DNA from: Oscillospiraceae bacterium
Lineage (GTDB): Bacteria; Bacillota; Clostridia; Oscillospirales; Ruminococcaceae
Length of the DNA: 10,818 nt
Assembly: GCA_016296165.1 (NCBI GenBank)
Contig: JAEDJV010000077.1
Location: 1-10,818, forward strand
Direction of reading: 5' to 3'
Every line of letters begins with the position of its first letter. Position 1 is the stretch's first letter. Below the pieces are notes generated by a model. That model searched no databases. It saw only the letters and a program-made list of their open reading frames with translations, and was not told the DNA's origin. This document shows, in pieces, positions 10,583-10,818 of the stretch. Made by a program: the position numbers and the translations under genes.

Positions 10583-10818
10583 ATGTTTTGGGACCAATTT
10601 ATTAAACTTTGCACCGAGCTTAATACAAAGCCTAATCCTGTTGCCAAAGAATTAGGCATATCTTCTGGAATACTTACCAAATGGAAAAATGGCTCCTTGC
10701 CGAGCACAGATGCTCTTTTGAAAATTTCTGAGTACTTTAACGTTTCTATTGATTACCTCCTTGGAAGAACAGAGCAGAAGAACACTTCTATGAATAATGG
10801 CAGCGTTATTAATTCCGG
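10583..10818 (+). CDS. XRE-family CI-like repressor, 3' end outside window
   Basis: The only substantial rightward gene. Starting at the ATG (10583) with AAAGGAG upstream, 78 codons are open to the window edge. The visible part is a full XRE DNA-binding domain: MFWDQFIKLCTELN, HTH NPVAKELGISSGILTKWKNG (18-37) and the family-typical end ALLKISEYFNVSIDYLLGR (44-62). A polar linker begins at ~63, so a C-terminal dimerisation (and possibly cleavage) domain probably follows outside the window. Its divergence from the cro-like gene, with palindromic sites between, marks it as the lysogeny repressor of a temperate element. Whether it is the self-cleaving S24 type cannot be seen here. Confidence 0.9.
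   Translation, partial: MFWDQFIKLCTELNTKPNPVAKELGISSGILTKWKNGSLPSTDALLKISEYFNVSIDYLLGRTEQKNTSMNNGSVINS

Noticed and set aside
1..10818. CRISPR array, tRNA, rRNA or insertion sequence
   Set aside because: No regularly spaced repeats, no cloverleaf-like segments, and no transposase or terminal inverted repeats were seen.

Overview
The window reads as the early (lysogeny-switch plus replication/accessory) region of a temperate tailed phage, or a closely related integrated element, of a Gram-positive host. Strong AGGAGG-type ribosome binding sites, moderate-to-low G+C, frequent GTG/TTG starts and the gene families suggest a Clostridia member of the Ruminococcus/Oscillospiraceae kind. This host guess is an inference from style. 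No structural, packaging, lysis or integrase gene is visible, so phage versus other mobile element is not proven.

Right end (about 9990-10818): a two-regulator switch. A rightward XRE repressor (partial, runs off the window) faces a leftward Cro-like XRE gene. Between them lie a near-consensus leftward promoter (TTGACA-17-TATAAT), a plausible rightward promoter facing it, and four palindromes that look like operators.

From about 9700 down to position 1, nearly everything is on the minus strand in tightly packed, often overlapping genes. In order of transcription these are: an orphan 95-aa protein; a 56-aa protein; an excisionase-like HTH protein; a two-TM membrane protein; a VRR-NUC nuclease; a PcfK-like protein; a PcfJ-like protein; a coiled-coil protein; a short orphan; an HUH (rolling-circle-type) Rep endonuclease; a 53-aa protein; a 120-aa orphan; a second coiled-coil protein; an HD-domain phosphohydrolase; a methyltransferase-like protein without its catalytic motif; a zinc-ribbon protein; a MazG-like NTP pyrophosphohydrolase; an orphan; and a partial gene. 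Several genes fall below 60 codons or are cut by the window edge and were read directly: 1-111, 3470-3631, 9243-9413, 9512-9661 and 10583-10818.

The most interesting features run against this operon, on the plus strand. (1) At 8079-8190 a consensus promoter is followed about 77 nt later by a UUCG-capped terminator with no ORF, which looks like an undescribed small RNA. Ten of its bases are exactly complementary to the loop region of a hairpin in the leader of the HUH rep gene, suggesting antisense control of replication. (2) At 9424-9700 a promoter, a 49-codon hydrophobic/charged mini-ORF and a terminator form a stand-alone unit. Its 3' end is duplicated about 474 bp downstream inside the end of the cro gene, and the two copies flank the orphan 95-aa gene like a cassette. 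(3) A 25-28 bp motif with a TCCAC-N4-GTGGA palindrome occurs in three different genes and in two reading frames, so it is probably kept for its DNA sequence. One copy lies in the 3' end of the HUH rep gene.
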